64,000 nucleotides of DNA. Origin: Moorella thermoacetica (GTDB taxonomy: Bacteria; Bacillota; DSM-521; Neomoorellales; Neomoorellaceae). The position numbers and the translations under genes are program-made. Below, piece by piece: positions 51,927 to 60,406 of this stretch. The first letter of the stretch is position 1, and each line of letters starts with the position of its first letter. The notes under the pieces were generated by a model that was not told the origin of the DNA, ran no database searches, and was given only the letters and a program-made list of their open reading frames with translations. The stretch lies in contig NZ_CP012369.1 in assembly GCF_001267405.1 (NCBI RefSeq), positions 83,501-147,500 on the forward strand, in the 5' to 3' direction.

Positions 51927-51956
51927 CTTCCGGCAGCCTGTCGGGAGCTTTTTTGT
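51927..51956 (+). terminator. Terminator or attenuator before the DUF2520-panC-panD genes
   Basis: AGCTTCCGGCA pairs with TGTCGGGAGCT (one G-U), followed by six T bases. It ends only six bases before the ribosome-binding site of the next gene. It could simply end folK, or act as an attenuator of the downstream genes. Confidence 0.65.
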
Positions 51957-51975
51957 TTAGCTAGGAGGGGTGATG

Positions 51976-52896
51976 ATGCGCGTCGGTATCATCGGGGCCG
52001 GAGCCGTCGGTACGGGAATGGGCCTGCTGTTGAGCCGGCGTGGTTACACCATCGCCGGCGTGTCCAGCCGGACCATGGCTTCAGCTGAACGGGCGGCAGC
52101 CAGGTTAAACTGCCCTGCCTTTGCCGACCCGGAAACCGTGGCCCGGCGATCCGAGATAGTTTTCATTACCACCACAGATCGGGCCATCGGCCCGGTGGCC
52201 ACAGCCATCGCCGGCCGGGGCGGCTTTTGCCCCGGGCAGACGGTAATCCACATGAGCGGTTCCCTGACCTCGGCCGTCCTGGACCCGGCCCGGCAGGCCG
52301 GCGCCCTGGCTCTGGCCCTCCATCCCCTCCAGTCCTGTGCCGACGCCGATATGGCCGTAGCCAACCTGCCTGGTTCCGTCTTCAGCCTGGAGGGCGACCG
52401 GGAGGCCCTGCCCCTGGGTGAGCGCCTGGTTAACGACCTGGAGGGCGAGTATTTTATCATCAGCCCGGAGGCCAAGCCCCTTTACCATGCCGCTGCCTGC
52501 GTGGCCTCCAATTACCTGGTCAGCATAGTAGATTTAAGCTACCGGTTGATGCAAGCCGCCGGCATGGCGCCGGATATGGTTGCCAGGGCCCTGGCGCCAC
52601 TAATTGAGGGCACCTGGGGCAATATTAAAGAAAAAGGCGTTCCCCGGGCCCTTACCGGGCCTATCACCCGGGGCGATGTAGCCACCATAGCCAGTCACCT
52701 GCAGGCTATGGCAGCCCGGGCTCCGGAACTGGAAGAAATCTACCGCGCCGTGGGTCGTTATACCATCGGCGTGGCCGGCCGGAAGGGAAGCCTGAACGCC
52801 CGCAGGGCAGCCCTCCTGGGACAGCTCCTGGCAAACTCCCGGGGCAAGTCCCCGGTCAGGGTCCCCGGCCGGAGCCCTAATAAAAAACGAAGCTAG
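51976..52896 (+). CDS. Rossmann/DUF2520 oxidoreductase, probable ketopantoate reductase
   Basis: A 306-residue NAD(P)-binding protein. The dinucleotide fold is RVGIIGAGAVGTGMGLLLSR. The C-terminal DUF2520 domain follows from about residue 135 (ALALHPLQSCADADMAVANL, then ACVASNYLVSIVDLSY and ALTGPITRGDVATIASHLQA). It immediately precedes panC and panD, and no classical panE is visible. The alternative ketopantoate reductase PanG, described in Francisella, is a similar Rossmann protein, so I infer this supplies the missing pantoate step. ATG 51976 was chosen, seven bases after GGAGG; GTG 51970 and ATG 51973 are possible. Confidence 0.75.
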   Translation: MRVGIIGAGAVGTGMGLLLSRRGYTIAGVSSRTMASAERAAARLNCPAFADPETVARRSEIVFITTTDRAIGPVATAIAGRGGFCPGQTVIHMSGSLTSAVLDPARQAGALALALHPLQSCADADMAVANLPGSVFSLEGDREALPLGERLVNDLEGEYFIISPEAKPLYHAAACVASNYLVSIVDLSYRLMQAAGMAPDMVARALAPLIEGTWGNIKEKGVPRALTGPITRGDVATIASHLQAMAARAPELEEIYRAVGRYTIGVAGRKGSLNARRAALLGQLLANSRGKSPVRVPGRSPNKKRS

Positions 52897-52900
52897 ACGT

Positions 52901-53034
52901 CCATGCTGCTACGCGGCACCAGCAGAAGGATGAAAATGGCAGAGAACATTATTTTCAGGATAACCAATTCCAGAAGAACGGCGTTTTGCAATAACCATTT
53001 TTTGGTAGAATCTTATTTTCAAAGGAGATAGCCG
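52901..53034 (+). repeat. Intergenic repeat-family copy D (before panC)
   Basis: Non-coding element of about 130 bases. Its 5' module, CCATGCTGCT then CGCGG, ACCA and CAGAAGG (52901-52929), recurs upstream of coaX (copy E, 56715-56744). Its 3' module, AACCATTTTTTGGTAGA (52993-53009) followed by TATTTTC and AGGAG, recurs in copy B before the 60407 gene. The element runs up to the panC ribosome-binding site (AAAGGAGAT). Confidence 0.55.
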
Positions 53035-53036
53035 TA

Positions 53037-53888
53037 ATGGAGTTACTACAAACAATAGCAGCGGTGCGCAATTATGTTGCCGCGGCCAGGCAGCGGGGCC
53101 TGAGCATTGGCCTGGTGCCCACCATGGGTTACCTCCATGAGGGGCACCTGAGCCTGGCCAGGGCGGCCCGGCAGCAAAACGACGTTGTTATCATGAGCAT
53201 CTTTGTCAACCCGACCCAGTTTGGCCCCAACGAAGATTTCGCCAGGTATCCCCGGGACCTGGAGCGGGACCGGGAACTGGCCGCAGGCGCAGGGGTGGAC
53301 GCCGTCTTCGCCCCGGCTGTGGAGGAGATGTACCCCGCCGGGTATGCCACCTATGTCCAGGTTGAAGGCCTGACGGAGGTCCTCTGCGGCGCCTCCAGGC
53401 CCGGTCACTTCCGGGGCGTGACCACTGTCGTCAGCAAGCTCTTTAACATCGTCCAGCCCGACCGGGCCTATTTCGGCCAGAAAGACTACCAGCAGGCCCT
53501 GGTAATAAAAAGAATGGTCCGGGATTTAAACTTTCCCATAGAAATTATAACTATCCCCACCGTCCGCGAAGCCGACGGCCTGGCTCTGAGTTCGCGCAAT
53601 AAATACCTGACCCCGGAGCAGCGCCGGAGCGCCCTTTCCCTCCACCGGGCCCTACACCTGGGATCTGATCTCATCAAAGCCGGTGAGCGCGAGGCAGCGG
53701 TCGTACGCAGGGCGATGGAAAAAGAGATCACCGCCTGGCCTGAGACCAGGATTGATTATGTCGCTATCAGCGATGCCGACACCCTAAAGCCCCTGGAGAA
53801 AATTGCCGGCCGGGTTTTACTGGCCCTGGCTGTGTGGGTCGGCAACACTCGCCTGATTGATAATGTAGTCCTGGAGGTGAATGATTGA
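53037..53888 (+). CDS. panC: Pantothenate synthetase
   Basis: PanC joins pantoate and beta-alanine using ATP. The 283-residue product has the HIGH-like [54 protein letters not shown], and the KMSKS-like ALSSRNKYL. It lies between the DUF2520 dehydrogenase and panD, whose start overlaps its stop by one base. Its leader contains an element shared with coaX, the pantothenate kinase gene. Confidence 0.97.
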   Translation: MELLQTIAAVRNYVAAARQRGLSIGLVPTMGYLHEGHLSLARAARQQNDVVIMSIFVNPTQFGPNEDFARYPRDLERDRELAAGAGVDAVFAPAVEEMYPAGYATYVQVEGLTEVLCGASRPGHFRGVTTVVSKLFNIVQPDRAYFGQKDYQQALVIKRMVRDLNFPIEIITIPTVREADGLALSSRNKYLTPEQRRSALSLHRALHLGSDLIKAGEREAAVVRRAMEKEITAWPETRIDYVAISDADTLKPLEKIAGRVLLALAVWVGNTRLIDNVVLEVND

Positions 53889-54274
53889 TGTGGCGCATCA
53901 TGATGAAAAGCAAACTCCACCGGGCGACGGTGACCGCTGCGGACCTGAACTACATCGGCAGTATAACCATTGACAGCGACTTGATGGCCGCCGCCGATAT
54001 TTTACCCAATGAGAAAGTCCAGGTAGTCGATAACAATAACGGCGCCCGCCTGGAGACCTACGCTATCCCCGGCCCGGCCGGCAGCGGGGTAATCTGCGCC
54101 AACGGTGCCGCTGCCCGGCTGGTGCAACCCGGCGACATTATAATTATTATTGCCTATGGCATCTTTGACGACCGGGAGGCCAGGACCTACCAGCCCCGGG
54201 TTATTTTTCTGGATGCCCGGAATAAAATAACCGCCGTCAAAAAAGGAGAGCAACCGGGCCAGGTCTGGGTATAA
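53888..54274 (+). CDS. panD: Aspartate 1-decarboxylase
   Basis: PanD makes beta-alanine and is a pyruvoyl enzyme that cleaves itself. The 128-residue product has [20 protein letters not shown], in which the Gly-Ser bond (about residues 28-29 from ATG 53888) is the cleavage site giving the pyruvoyl serine. [20 protein letters not shown] is also typical. ATG 53888 overlaps the panC stop. Confidence 0.97.
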   Translation: MWRIMMKSKLHRATVTAADLNYIGSITIDSDLMAAADILPNEKVQVVDNNNGARLETYAIPGPAGSGVICANGAAARLVQPGDIIIIIAYGIFDDREARTYQPRVIFLDARNKITAVKKGEQPGQVWV

Positions 54275-54369
54275 GTCGCTTCATCCAGCGGCAGGATGCT
54301 CCCACGTTGCAACAAACGCCAGTCAGAAATTACCACCTGGATATTTCCGGGTACTTTTCCCGGAAAATA

Positions 54370-54424
54370 TGTTAACCCGCTTGAGCAAGAAATAGTTGAC
54401 AACCAGGAAAAGGAAGATTACAAT
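54370..54424 (+). promoter_or_regulatory. birA promoter overlapping a BirA-like operator
   Basis: TTGACA (54396-54401) and TACAAT (54419-54424) have a 17-base spacer. TGTTAACC (54370-54377) and GTTGACAA (54395-54402) resemble the two arms of a biotin operator, and the right arm covers the -35 box. The predicted transcription start falls on or beside the ATG at 54431, so the mRNA may be leaderless. Confidence 0.55.
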
Positions 54425-54430
54425 ATAAGC

Positions 54431-55420
54431 ATGGCTATAGAGGGCAGTAAACAACAGGTGCTGGAGTTCCTGCGCCGCCACCGGGGAGAGTATATCTCCG
54501 GGGAGGACCTCAGCCGTGACCTGGCTATATCCCGGACGGCCGTTTGGAAACATATTCAGTCCCTGCGCCAGGAGGGCTACCGTATCGACGCCCAGACCCG
54601 ACGCGGTTACTGCCTGCTGGCCACCCCCGACTGTTTTTACCCGGAGGAGGTGACCGCCGGCCTGGAGACCGCCTGGCTGGGGCGTACCCTTTATTACTAT
54701 GACGAGGTAGGCTCCACCAACCAGGTGGCCAAGGAACTAGCCGACGACGGCGCGCCGGAGGGCACGGTCATCGTTGCCGAATGCCAGACTGGCGGCCGGG
54801 GCCGGCGGGGACGTAGCTGGATATCGCCAGCCCGCAAAGGCATCTGGTTTTCAGTAATCTTACGGCCCCGGGTGGCGCCGGCCCAGGCGCCCCAGCTCAC
54901 CCTCCTGGCTGCTGTGGCGGTCGTAGCCGTCGTCCGGGAGCGAACGGGGCTGCCCCTGGGCATCAAGTGGCCCAACGATCTCCTGGCCGGCGGGCGCAAG
55001 GTCTGCGGCATCCTCACGGAGATTAAGGCGGAGATCGATGCCGTCGAGTATATTGTCCTGGGGATCGGCCTCAACGCCAACCTGGAAGCCGGGGACTTCA
55101 GCCCCGAGGTCAGCCCGCAGGCCACCTCCCTTTACCTGGAACTGGGACGGCCGGTAGAGCGGCTGCCTTTATTCCAGAGGATATTATCCTGCCTGGAAAA
55201 ATGGTATGAACGCTGGCAGGACGAAGGCTTCGCGCCGGTCCGGGAGGCCTGGAAAGAGGCCAGCATAACCCTGGGACAGGAAGTGCGGGTAAATTCCTGG
55301 CGGGAGGTATTCCAGGGTGTGGCCCTGGATATTGACGACGAAGGCAGCCTCCTCGTCCGCGATGCTGGCGGCCGGATCCGGCGTTTCAATTCCGGCGAAG
55401 TAAGCCTGCGACCGGTGTAG
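54431..55420 (+). CDS. birA: Biotin protein ligase and repressor BirA
   Basis: BirA biotinylates acyl-carrier proteins and, with its N-terminal winged helix, represses biotin genes. The 329-residue product has the wHTH at residues 1-65 (LSRDLAISRTAVWKHIQSLR). It then has the ligase core with YYYDEVGSTNQVAKELADDG, the biotinyl-AMP loop TGGRGRRGRSWISPARKGIW, and IKWPNDLLAGGRKVCGIL. There is no clear ribosome-binding site before ATG 54431. An in-frame upstream start at 54296 would lack the promoter. Confidence 0.94.
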   Translation: MAIEGSKQQVLEFLRRHRGEYISGEDLSRDLAISRTAVWKHIQSLRQEGYRIDAQTRRGYCLLATPDCFYPEEVTAGLETAWLGRTLYYYDEVGSTNQVAKELADDGAPEGTVIVAECQTGGRGRRGRSWISPARKGIWFSVILRPRVAPAQAPQLTLLAAVAVVAVVRERTGLPLGIKWPNDLLAGGRKVCGILTEIKAEIDAVEYIVLGIGLNANLEAGDFSPEVSPQATSLYLELGRPVERLPLFQRILSCLEKWYERWQDEGFAPVREAWKEASITLGQEVRVNSWREVFQGVALDIDDEGSLLVRDAGGRIRRFNSGEVSLRPV

Positions 55421-55459
55421 ATTTAAAACGGGGCCGGACAACATAATTATTACCCCTAA

Positions 55460-55491
55460 TGTTAACCAGCAATACAATAAACAGTTAACAA
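55460..55491 (+). promoter_or_regulatory. BirA operator upstream of bioY
   Basis: TGTTAACC (55460-55467) and GTTAACAA (55484-55491) flank 16 bases that contain a TACAAT -10-like element. This matches the biotin operator form (GTTAAC arms in inverted order) known for Firmicute BirA, and suggests biotin represses bioY. Confidence 0.7.
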
Positions 55492-55600
55492 AAACCTTCG
55501 ATAGGCCTGGCCGGGGGGGAAAATAGAGAGGACGCCACCGGCCCCTCCGGGAACTGCTCCGGCCGTTCCCAAGTTAACCAGAACGAAAGGAAGTGTCTGC

Positions 55601-56170
55601 ATGCGAACCAGAGATATCGCCCTGGTAGCCCTTTTCGCCGCCCTGGTGGCCGTTTTGGCCCAGGTCTCCATTCCCCTGCCCTTTACCCCCGTCCCCATTA
55701 CCGGGCAGGTCCTGGGGGTGCTACTGACAGGGGCCATCCTGGGCAAAAACAAAGGTGCCCTGGCCATGCTGGTCTATTTACTCCTGGGACTTATAGGTTT
55801 ACCGGTCTTCGCCCGTGGCGGCGCCGGCCTGGCGGTCTTTGCCAGTCCTTCCGGGGGCTACCTCTGGGGTTACCCCATTGGCGTGTACATCATGGGTATG
55901 ATCCTGGAAACAGGTAAAGGGGAACCGGGCTATCCCCGCCTGATTGCCGGGATGTTGCTCTGCCTGGTGGTGGTCTACCTCCTGGGCACCCTCCAGCTAA
56001 CGGCCATCCTCCATGTCAACCTGGTCAAGGGCCTTTTCCTGGGGGTAATCCCCTTCATCCCCCTGGATCTCGCCAAGCTGGTGGTGGCGGCGTTAGCCGG
56101 CCGTCAAGTGCGCCGGGCCCTGCGCCAGGCCGGTTTCCTGGTTTCCCGGGAAGCCCGGAGGGAATCCTGA
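55601..56170 (+). CDS. bioY: Biotin transporter substrate-specificity component BioY
   Basis: BioY is the biotin-binding S component of an ECF transporter. The 189-residue product has six hydrophobic helices and the family motifs PFTPVPITGQVLGVLLTGAI, LLGLIGLPVFARGGAGLAVF and SPSGGYLWGYPIG. No ECF ATPases are adjacent, so it would share general ones or act alone. A BirA operator lies 110-141 bases upstream, and birA itself is the preceding gene. DUF1284 overlaps its last base. Confidence 0.96.
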   Translation: MRTRDIALVALFAALVAVLAQVSIPLPFTPVPITGQVLGVLLTGAILGKNKGALAMLVYLLLGLIGLPVFARGGAGLAVFASPSGGYLWGYPIGVYIMGMILETGKGEPGYPRLIAGMLLCLVVVYLLGTLQLTAILHVNLVKGLFLGVIPFIPLDLAKLVVAALAGRQVRRALRQAGFLVSREARRES

Positions 56171-56532
56171 TGCGAATCCGGGCCCATCACCTCCTTTGCG
56201 CCCTCCAGTTCCGGGGCTATGGCTACAGTGAAGCCTTTGTCCGGCGGGTGAGCCGGGTAATAGCATTGTGGCGGCACCGCCCGGGACTCATCCTGACCAT
56301 TACCCGGAGCCACGACGCCTGGTGCCGGGCCTGCCCCAACCGGGACACCTCCAATTGCCGCCAGGCCGCTGCCAGGGACGCCAGGGTCCTGGCCTGCCTG
56401 GGTCTCGCCCCGGGCGCCCGCCTGGAGGTGGCAGCGGCACAGGACCTGGTCCACCGGAAAATTGATTCCCGGGCTGCCACCTATATCTGCACCGGGTGCC
56501 GCTGGCTGGACGGCGGCTACTGTCGCTGGTAA
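56170..56532 (+). CDS. DUF1284 cysteine-rich protein
   Basis: A 120-residue protein matching DUF1284: MRIRAHHLLCALQFRGYGYS, CRACPNRDTSNCRQAAARDA, and a terminal YICTGCRWLDGGYCRW. The N-terminal His pair and seven downstream cysteines suggest metal or Fe-S binding. Function unknown. It is translationally coupled to bioY, and the two are likely co-transcribed under biotin control, which gives the first functional hint. Confidence 0.82.
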   Translation: MRIRAHHLLCALQFRGYGYSEAFVRRVSRVIALWRHRPGLILTITRSHDAWCRACPNRDTSNCRQAAARDARVLACLGLAPGARLEVAAAQDLVHRKIDSRAATYICTGCRWLDGGYCRW

Positions 56533-56572
56533 ACGCTCCCGCACAATTAACGAGGACGTCGCCACGGCAAGT

Positions 56573-56597
56573 GACCCCTGCGGGGGTCTATTTTTTT
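56573..56597 (+). terminator. Terminator after bioY-DUF1284
   Basis: GACCCC/GGGGTC stem followed by TATTTTTTT. Two further hairpins follow (CTCCGGG/CCCGGAG at 56599-56623, and CCCCC/GGGGG with TTGTTTTTT at 56642-56662), so the gap holds several terminator-like folds. Confidence 0.7.
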
Positions 56598-56714
56598 GCT
56601 CCGGGCACCGATACTACCCGGAGAACACCAGGCCCTGCATCCCCCCGGAGGGGGCTTGTTTTTTCCCGGCAAAGAGGATAAATGCCAGTGTTGTGGAATA
56701 ATTGAACAAGACAC

Positions 56715-56752
56715 CCATGCTGCTGGCGCGGTACCACCAGAAGGTTGAAAAT
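56715..56752 (+). repeat. Intergenic repeat-family copy E (before coaX)
   Basis: CCATGCTGCT, then CGCGG, ACCA, CAGAAGG and TGAAAAT match copy D upstream of panC with about three mismatches and one indel over 38 bases. The 374-base gap 56533-56906 holds this element and three hairpins, and no gene. The element ends 154 bases before coaX. Confidence 0.55.
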
Positions 56753-56906
56753 AACGGGCTGGCATTTGCTTGTAGCGAGCATCTTGGGCCGAGCGGTAGA
56801 GCAGCCTGGGCAAAACCGAGGGAAGATCAGCGGAGCCGCAAAACAATGTCATCCTGGGGAGAAGTTATTTTTAGGGTAGGTTAACAGACGGGAGGAAGAT
56901 GCAGCC

Positions 56907-57671
56907 ATGTTACTGGCCATAGATGTAGGCAATACTAATATCGTCCTGGGTATATTTGCCGGGCACGAACTGAAGTGCCACTGGCGGGTGGCCAGCGACC
57001 GCCAGAAGACAGCCGACGAATACGGCCTGATCCTGCGCCAGCTTGCCCATTACCAGGGCCTCGATCTGAAGGAGATCCAGGGAGTGGTCCTGGCTTCTGT
57101 GGTCCCCACCCTGACCCAGGTTTTAACGGAAATGATTACCAAACAGCTCGGTCACCAGCCCCTGGTCATCGGCCCGGGGGTGAAGACCGGCATGCCCATC
57201 CGCTTTGAGAACCCCCGGGAAGTGGGGGCCGACCGGATAGTCAATGGTGTGGCCGTCTACGAACTCTACGGCGGCCCGGCCATTGTAGTTGATTTCGGCA
57301 CGGCCACCACCTTTGATGCCATCTCGGAAAAGGGCGAGTACCTGGGAGGAGCTATTGCCCCGGGCATTGGCATTGCCACCGACGCCCTCTTCGCCCGGGC
57401 TGCAAAACTCCCCCGGGTCGAGCTGGTCCGCCCGCCCCGGCTCATCGGCAAAAACACCGTGGCCTGCATGCAGGCCGGCATTATGTACGGTTTTATCGGC
57501 CAGGTGGAGGGGATTATTACCCGCATGCAGGCCGAAATGGGCGGTAAGGCCATAGTGGTGGCTACCGGAGGGCTTGCCGGCCTTATCGGCCCGGAAGTGA
57601 ATTGTATCGACAGGGTGGATCCCATGCTGACCCTGGAGGGATTACGGATAGTTTATGAGCGCAACACTTAA
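56907..57671 (+). CDS. coaX: Type III pantothenate kinase
   Basis: CoaX phosphorylates pantothenate at the start of CoA synthesis and is insensitive to CoA feedback. The 254-residue ASKHA-fold product has [56 protein letters not shown] and GGLAGLIG. It overlaps dusB by 17 bases. In Bacillus coaX lies after ftsH in the same neighbourhood as dusB and lysS. Confidence 0.97.
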   Translation: MLLAIDVGNTNIVLGIFAGHELKCHWRVASDRQKTADEYGLILRQLAHYQGLDLKEIQGVVLASVVPTLTQVLTEMITKQLGHQPLVIGPGVKTGMPIRFENPREVGADRIVNGVAVYELYGGPAIVVDFGTATTFDAISEKGEYLGGAIAPGIGIATDALFARAAKLPRVELVRPPRLIGKNTVACMQAGIMYGFIGQVEGIITRMQAEMGGKAIVVATGGLAGLIGPEVNCIDRVDPMLTLEGLRIVYERNT

Positions 57672-58659
57672 AATCGGCCCGGTCACCCTGGCCGCCCCCC
57701 TGATTATGGCTCCCATGGCCGGTTATACGGACCGCGTTTTCCGCCTCCTGGCCCGGGAGGCTGGGGCGGCCCTGACTTATACAGAAATGATCAGCGCCCA
57801 GGGACTTATTTATAACAACAAAAACACCCATGCCCTCCTAGACCTGAAGGGGGAACCGGGTCCGGTGGCGGTCCAGCTCTTCGGCCGGGAACCGGAGATC
57901 ATGGCCGCAGCGACCCGCATCGCCGTAGCCGCCGGTGCTGCTATCATTGACCTGAATATGGGCTGCCCCACCCCCAAGATCGTCAAAAATGGCGAGGGTT
58001 CGGCCCTGATGCGGGACCTGCCCCGGGCGGCGGCCATTGTTGCCGCCATGGTCCGGGCCGCCGGCCCGGTGCCGGTAACGGTAAAAATGCGCCTGGGCTG
58101 GGACGAGGATTCCATCAATGTGGTGGAGGCGGCCCGGGCGGTGGTTTATGCCGGCGCGGCGGCAGTGGCCATCCATGGCCGCACCAGGAGCCAGTTTTAC
58201 AGCGGCCGCGCCGACTGGAGCTATTTTCGCCGGGTCAAGGAGGCCGTGGATGTGCCGGTAATCGGCAACGGCGACGTCAGAACGGCCCGGGACGCTGTCA
58301 CCATGCTAGCGGAAACAGGGTGCGACGGGGTCATGGTGGGTCGGGGAGCAGTCGGTAACCCCTGGCTGTTGACGGCCATCCGCGCCGTCCTGGAAGGCCG
58401 ACCGGAACCGCCGCCAGTAGATGTCAGGACCAGGATGACCATGGCCTGCCGGCACTTAAAGCTCCTGGTAGAACTCAAAGGGGAGACTACCGCCGTCAAA
58501 GAGATGCGCAAGCACCTGGCTTGTTACTTCCGCGGTTTGCCAGGGGCCGCCCGCTTGCGGCAGCAAATCAATACCCTCACCACTGCTGCCGAAGTTATCG
58601 CCGCTATCAAAGCCTACCTGCGTGACTACCCTTGCCAGGACTATAACTTTTTGCTATAA
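57655..58659 (+). CDS. dusB: tRNA-dihydrouridine synthase DusB
   Basis: A flavoenzyme that reduces uridines in the tRNA D-loop. The 334-residue TIM barrel begins with [20 protein letters not shown], has the catalytic cysteine in [20 protein letters not shown], and [15 protein letters not shown] and [14 protein letters not shown] in the phosphate-binding loops. It is coupled to coaX by overlap and is the last part of the coaX unit. Confidence 0.96.
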   Translation: MSATLKIGPVTLAAPLIMAPMAGYTDRVFRLLAREAGAALTYTEMISAQGLIYNNKNTHALLDLKGEPGPVAVQLFGREPEIMAAATRIAVAAGAAIIDLNMGCPTPKIVKNGEGSALMRDLPRAAAIVAAMVRAAGPVPVTVKMRLGWDEDSINVVEAARAVVYAGAAAVAIHGRTRSQFYSGRADWSYFRRVKEAVDVPVIGNGDVRTARDAVTMLAETGCDGVMVGRGAVGNPWLLTAIRAVLEGRPEPPPVDVRTRMTMACRHLKLLVELKGETTAVKEMRKHLACYFRGLPGAARLRQQINTLTTAAEVIAAIKAYLRDYPCQDYNFLL

Positions 58660-58700
58660 TCTGCCTTGCACAGATGTGTGCACAAAGGGGCGGCATTTTG

Positions 58701-59228
58701 ATGGACCTCATACGCATAGGCGATAAACTCATCAGCCGGCGGAAAATTAACGCCACCCTGGAACGCATTTTTACCCTGCGCTGCCAGGGCTTTTCCCAGC
58801 AAGAGGCCGCCCGCCAGGTCGGTGTGGATCGTTCCTTCGTCTCCCGGCTGGAGACCCTGGGGGAGGTCCGCCGCGGCAGGCGGATAGCGGTGGTCGGCTT
58901 TCCCATCGCCAACAAGGCGGAGGTAGAAGCCATACTGCGGCAGGAAGGAGTCGAATATATCCTGCTGTTGACCGACGCCGAACGCTGGGATTTCGTACGC
59001 CAGAAAAACGGCCTGGACCTGTTTAACTCCCTCATGGAGATTATCACCCGGCTCCGGGATTACGATGTGGTCATCATCATCGGTTCCGACTACCGTATCA
59101 AAGTAAGCGAGGCCCTCCTGGGCCGGGAAGTAGTCGGGTACGGCATCGGCACCTCCCCCATCCAGGGGGATCGCACCGTCGACGTTGAAGAACTACGCCG
59201 CCTGGTACACCAGCTGGGGCGGGATTGA
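58701..59228 (+). CDS. HTH regulator with unknown C-terminal domain
   Basis: A 175-residue protein. Residues 20-52 form a helix-turn-helix (LERIFTLRCQGFSQQEAARQ then VGVDRSFVSRLETLGEV). The rest is an alpha/beta domain with RRIAVVGFPIANKAEVEAIL and DYDVVIIIGSDYRIKVSEAL, resembling a nucleotide or metabolite sensor fold that I cannot name. ATG 58701 follows AAAGGGGCGG. It heads a three-gene set whose other members are separated only by repeat-family elements, so it may regulate them. Confidence 0.7.
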   Translation: MDLIRIGDKLISRRKINATLERIFTLRCQGFSQQEAARQVGVDRSFVSRLETLGEVRRGRRIAVVGFPIANKAEVEAILRQEGVEYILLLTDAERWDFVRQKNGLDLFNSLMEIITRLRDYDVVIIIGSDYRIKVSEALLGREVVGYGIGTSPIQGDRTVDVEELRRLVHQLGRD

Positions 59229-59372
59229 GGGAGAAATGTGGGCTGAAGCAAGGGACTGGAAAGTACAGGCTAAAGGGCGGCTTGCTTCGAGGCGTAAGTA
59301 AACTTTACGCAAAGCCGATAGCTTCGGCGGCGGTGAACGGGATGTGGAAAACACAAGTCTATTTTCGGAGGA
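59229..59372 (+). repeat. Intergenic repeat-family copy C
   Basis: Non-coding element between the HTH gene and the 59379 gene. GAAGCAAGGGACTGGAAAGT (59245-59264) and TTCGAGGC (59286-59293) align with copy A. The 3' end, CTATTTTCGGAGGAAAAC, supplies the ribosome-binding site of the next gene. Confidence 0.6.
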
Positions 59373-59378
59373 AAACAA

Positions 59379-60281
59379 ATGAAAAGGGTGGTTAGTATCA
59401 GCCTGGGATCCTCCAAACGGGACCACCAGGTAGAAACCGAATTCCTGGGCGAAAAATTCCGGATCGAACGTATCGGCACCGACGGCGATATGGAGCGGAT
59501 GATTACCATGATCCGGGAGCTCGACGGCCGGGTGGACGCCTTCGGCCTGGGGGGGATGGACCTCTACATCCGGGTGGGTTCCAGGCGCTACCTCCTGCGC
59601 GATGCCGCCAGGGTAGCCCGGGCTGCCCGGATAACCCCGATGGTCGACGGCGGCGGTTTAAAGGATACCCTGGAACGGCGGGTAATCGCCTGCCTGGATC
59701 GGGAAGGGGTCATAAACTTCCGGGGCAAAAAGGTCCTCATGGTGAGCGCCGTCGATCGCTTCGGCATGGCCGAAGCCCTGGATGCCGCCGGTGCCGACCT
59801 TATCTGCGGCGATCTGATTTTCGGTCTGGGCATACCCATACCCATTCGCTCCCTGACGAACTTCCAGCGGGTGGCCTACCTGCTGGCGCCCATTGTCCGC
59901 CTCCTGCCCTTTAAAATACTCTATCCGACGGGGAAAGAACAGGAGAAGATCGATAACCGATACCAGCATTACTATGAAGACGCAGAGATCGTCGCCGGGG
60001 ATTTCCTCTTCATCCGCCGCCACCTGCCGCCGGAACTGCCGGGGCGGATTATCATTACCAATACCGTCACTGCCGCCGACATCGAAGAACTACGCCGCCA
60101 GGGAATCAAAACCCTCATAACCACCACCCCGGAGTTTAACGGCCGCTCCTTCGGGACCAACGTCATGGAAGGGGTCCTCCTGACCTTAAGCGGCAAGACT
60201 CCGGATACAGTCACCCCGGACGACTATAACCGGCTCCTGGATCAACTAAACTTCAAACCCCGGATAGTCAACCTGACCTAA
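59379..60281 (+). CDS. Unknown Rossmann-like protein (annotated elsewhere as quinate 5-dehydrogenase)
   Basis: A 300-residue protein that opens with MKRVVSISLGSSKRDHQVET. It contains two nucleotide-binding-like strands-plus-glycine segments (FRGKKVLMVSAVDRFGMAEA; GADLICGDLIFGLGIPIPIR) and an ITNTVTAADIEELRRQGIKT segment. I recall relatives labelled quinate or shikimate 5-dehydrogenase, but I see no conserved shikimate dehydrogenase active-site Lys-Asp pair, so I do not assert that activity. ATG 59379 follows GGAGGAAAAC. Confidence 0.6.
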   Translation: MKRVVSISLGSSKRDHQVETEFLGEKFRIERIGTDGDMERMITMIRELDGRVDAFGLGGMDLYIRVGSRRYLLRDAARVARAARITPMVDGGGLKDTLERRVIACLDREGVINFRGKKVLMVSAVDRFGMAEALDAAGADLICGDLIFGLGIPIPIRSLTNFQRVAYLLAPIVRLLPFKILYPTGKEQEKIDNRYQHYYEDAEIVAGDFLFIRRHLPPELPGRIIITNTVTAADIEELRRQGIKTLITTTPEFNGRSFGTNVMEGVLLTLSGKTPDTVTPDDYNRLLDQLNFKPRIVNLT

Positions 60282-60291
60282 TCTTAACTTG

Positions 60292-60400
60292 CAGCCCCTC
60301 ATGGGGGCTGGCGCCCCCATCCGCGAACAATGAAAATACAGGCTGGGGCAACTCAAACCAGCAACAACCATTTTTGGTAGACCTATTCTCGGAGGAGGTA
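60292..60400 (+). repeat. Intergenic repeat-family copy B
   Basis: AGCCCCTCATGGGGGCTGGC (60293-60312) matches copy A, and AACCATTTTTGGTAGA (60366-60382) matches copy D. The 3' end TATTCTCGGAGGAGG is the ribosome-binding site of the 60407 gene. Copies A, C and D share different parts of it, so the family is modular. Confidence 0.6.
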
Positions 60401-60406
60401 TGGCCC

